This document shows, piece after piece, positions 62,993 to 64,000 of a DNA stretch of 64,000 nucleotides (its first letter is position 1; every line of letters starts with the position of its first letter). A model generated the notes under the pieces. That model worked only from the letters and a program-made list of their open reading frames with translations. It searched no databases and was not told the DNA's origin. A program made the position numbers and the translations under genes. The DNA is from Pseudomonas monsensis (GTDB lineage: Bacteria; Pseudomonadota; Gammaproteobacteria; Pseudomonadales; Pseudomonadaceae): assembly GCF_014268495.2 (NCBI RefSeq), contig NZ_CP077087.1:6126001-6190000 (forward strand). The letters are read 5' to 3'.

Positions 62993-63565
62993 ATGAAAAA
63001 CGTCAGCCCCAGCTACCTCAAGCATCACTTCCTGATCGCCATGCCACACATGGCCGACCCGAACTTTGCCCACACCTTGACCTACATCGTCGAGCACACG
63101 GCCAATGGCGCCATGGGGCTGGTGGTCAATCGACCGCAAGAGCTGAACCTGGCTGACATCCTCGAACAACTGCGCCCGGACATCGAGCCGCCAGCACTCT
63201 GCCAGCACGTACCGATTTTCATCGGCGGCCCGGTGCAGACTGATCGTGGTTTTGTCCTGCACCCGGCCGGCCAGATGTTCCAGGCCACCGCGCAACTGGA
63301 CGGCGATCTGGCGCTCTCCACTTCCCAGGACGTGCTGTTTGCCATCGCGGACGGTGCAGGCCCGGCGAAAAGCCTGATCGCCCTCGGTTACGCGGGTTGG
63401 GAAGCCGGGCAACTGGAGGCCGAACTGGCCGACAACGCCTGGCTGACCTGCCCGTACGATGCCGACATCCTGTTCAACACCAGCAGCGAACTGCGTCTGG
63501 AAGCGGCGGCACGGCACCTGGGGATCAACCTCAGTCTGCTGACCAGCCAGGCAGGCCACGCCTGA
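62993..63565 (+). CDS. YqgE/AlgH family protein
   Basis: 190 residues, one DUF179 domain: YLKHHFLIAMPHMADPNFAHTLTYIVEH, GAMGLVVNRP and IFIGGPVQTDRGFVLH. It was linked genetically to alginate synthesis in P. aeruginosa, but its biochemical role is unclear. Start MKNVSPSYL at 62993 gives family length. The stop overlaps the ruvX ATG by one base (TGATG). Confidence 0.93.
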   Translation: MKNVSPSYLKHHFLIAMPHMADPNFAHTLTYIVEHTANGAMGLVVNRPQELNLADILEQLRPDIEPPALCQHVPIFIGGPVQTDRGFVLHPAGQMFQATAQLDGDLALSTSQDVLFAIADGAGPAKSLIALGYAGWEAGQLEAELADNAWLTCPYDADILFNTSSELRLEAAARHLGINLSLLTSQAGHA

Positions 63566-64000
63566 TGGCCCTGCGTCTGATTCTCGGCTTCGACTACGGC
63601 ACCAAACAGATCGGCGTTGCAGTCGGCCAGGTGATTACCGGCCAGGCCCGCGAGCTGTGCACCCTGAAAGCGCAGAACGGCGTTCCGGACTGGAACCAGG
63701 TCGAAGCGCTGTTCAAGGAATGGAAACCCGACGCCGTGGTGGTTGGCCTGCCGCTGAACATGGACGGCACGCCCAGCGAAATGTGCCTGCGCGCCGAGAA
63801 ATTCGCCCGACGTCTCAACGGCCGCTTCAATGTGCCCTTCTATACCCACGACGAACGCCTGACCACCTTTGAGGCCAAAGGCGAGCGACTGGTGCGTGGC
63901 GGGCAGAAAGGCAGTTACCGCGACAACCCGGTGGACGCCATCGCCGCCGCTCTGCTGTTGCAGGGCTGGCTCGATGAAAACACTGCATTGTTTGAATCCT
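63565..64000 (+). CDS. Holliday-junction-resolvase-like RuvX/YqgF, stop beyond the window
   Basis: 145 codons are present and one base (T) of the next; the stop is presumably just outside. RNase H-fold protein: LILGFDYGTKQIGVAVGQ (catalytic Asp), VVGLPLNMDGTPSEM, and the C-terminal DNPVDAIAAALLLQGWL. It acts in 16S rRNA 5' maturation and possibly at DNA junctions. Translationally coupled to algH. Confidence 0.94.
   Translation, partial: MALRLILGFDYGTKQIGVAVGQVITGQARELCTLKAQNGVPDWNQVEALFKEWKPDAVVVGLPLNMDGTPSEMCLRAEKFARRLNGRFNVPFYTHDERLTTFEAKGERLVRGGQKGSYRDNPVDAIAAALLLQGWLDENTALFES

Overview
The window reads as a chromosome segment of a fluorescent Pseudomonas (P. fluorescens/koreensis-type). 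The grounds are uniformly GC-rich coding sequence, the order tkt-epd-pgk-(two lipoproteins)-fba, the block ruvX-algH-tonB3-gshB-pilGHIJ-chpA-chpC known from the genus, a malonate decarboxylase operon in Pseudomonas order, and dense REP/REPIN-type palindromes between genes. No rRNA, tRNA or CRISPR array was seen.

Layout. 1-1824: tandem array of 131-132 bp units split by a complete IS481-family element with terminal inverted repeats and a 5-bp target duplication. 1831-5802: small regulator, YgjP-like metallopeptidase, REC-PAS-GGDEF-EAL protein, PL7 alginate lyase. 5852-8535: the accessory hot spot, with a 340-nt structured leader in front of a DUF3077/DUF6124-type gene, a degenerate second copy of the fba 3' end, then an insert holding three small genes, each preceded by a lux-box-like 20-bp dyad. 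8535-14895: central carbon genes fba, pgk, epd, tkt. 15087-17358: a SahR-type regulator and metK behind a 30-bp palindrome. 17572-24352: ligB, DUF1090, cytochrome c', mltA, MAPEG, EamA, MFS. 24354-25178: second tandem array (six 130-bp periods). 25270-28026: antiporter, FNT channel, thioesterase. 28146-30779: SAH riboswitch, ahcY, metF. 30949-41744: binding protein, RhlE helicase, yceI/cytochrome b, amine oxidase with a lysine/alanine/proline tail, bioA, rsmE, trhA, mdcR. 42053-49279: mdcABCDEGH-madLM on the minus strand. 49389-50448: another repeat module and a second DUF6124-type gene with the same structured leader. 50479-60558: the Chp/Pil chemosensory operon, lacking pilK and chpB. 60784-64000: gshB, tonB3, algH, ruvX.

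Functional links. sahR, metK, ahcY and metF are all parts of the methionine/SAM cycle, controlled here by an ArsR-type operator and an SAH riboswitch. The mdc operon with MdcR and MadLM forms a complete malonate uptake and decarboxylation module. PilG-J, ChpA and ChpC form a surface-sensing chemosensory pathway. The most novel-looking items are the repeated kissing-loop-like leader of the DUF6124-type genes and the three-gene set with lux-box-like sites inserted next to fba.
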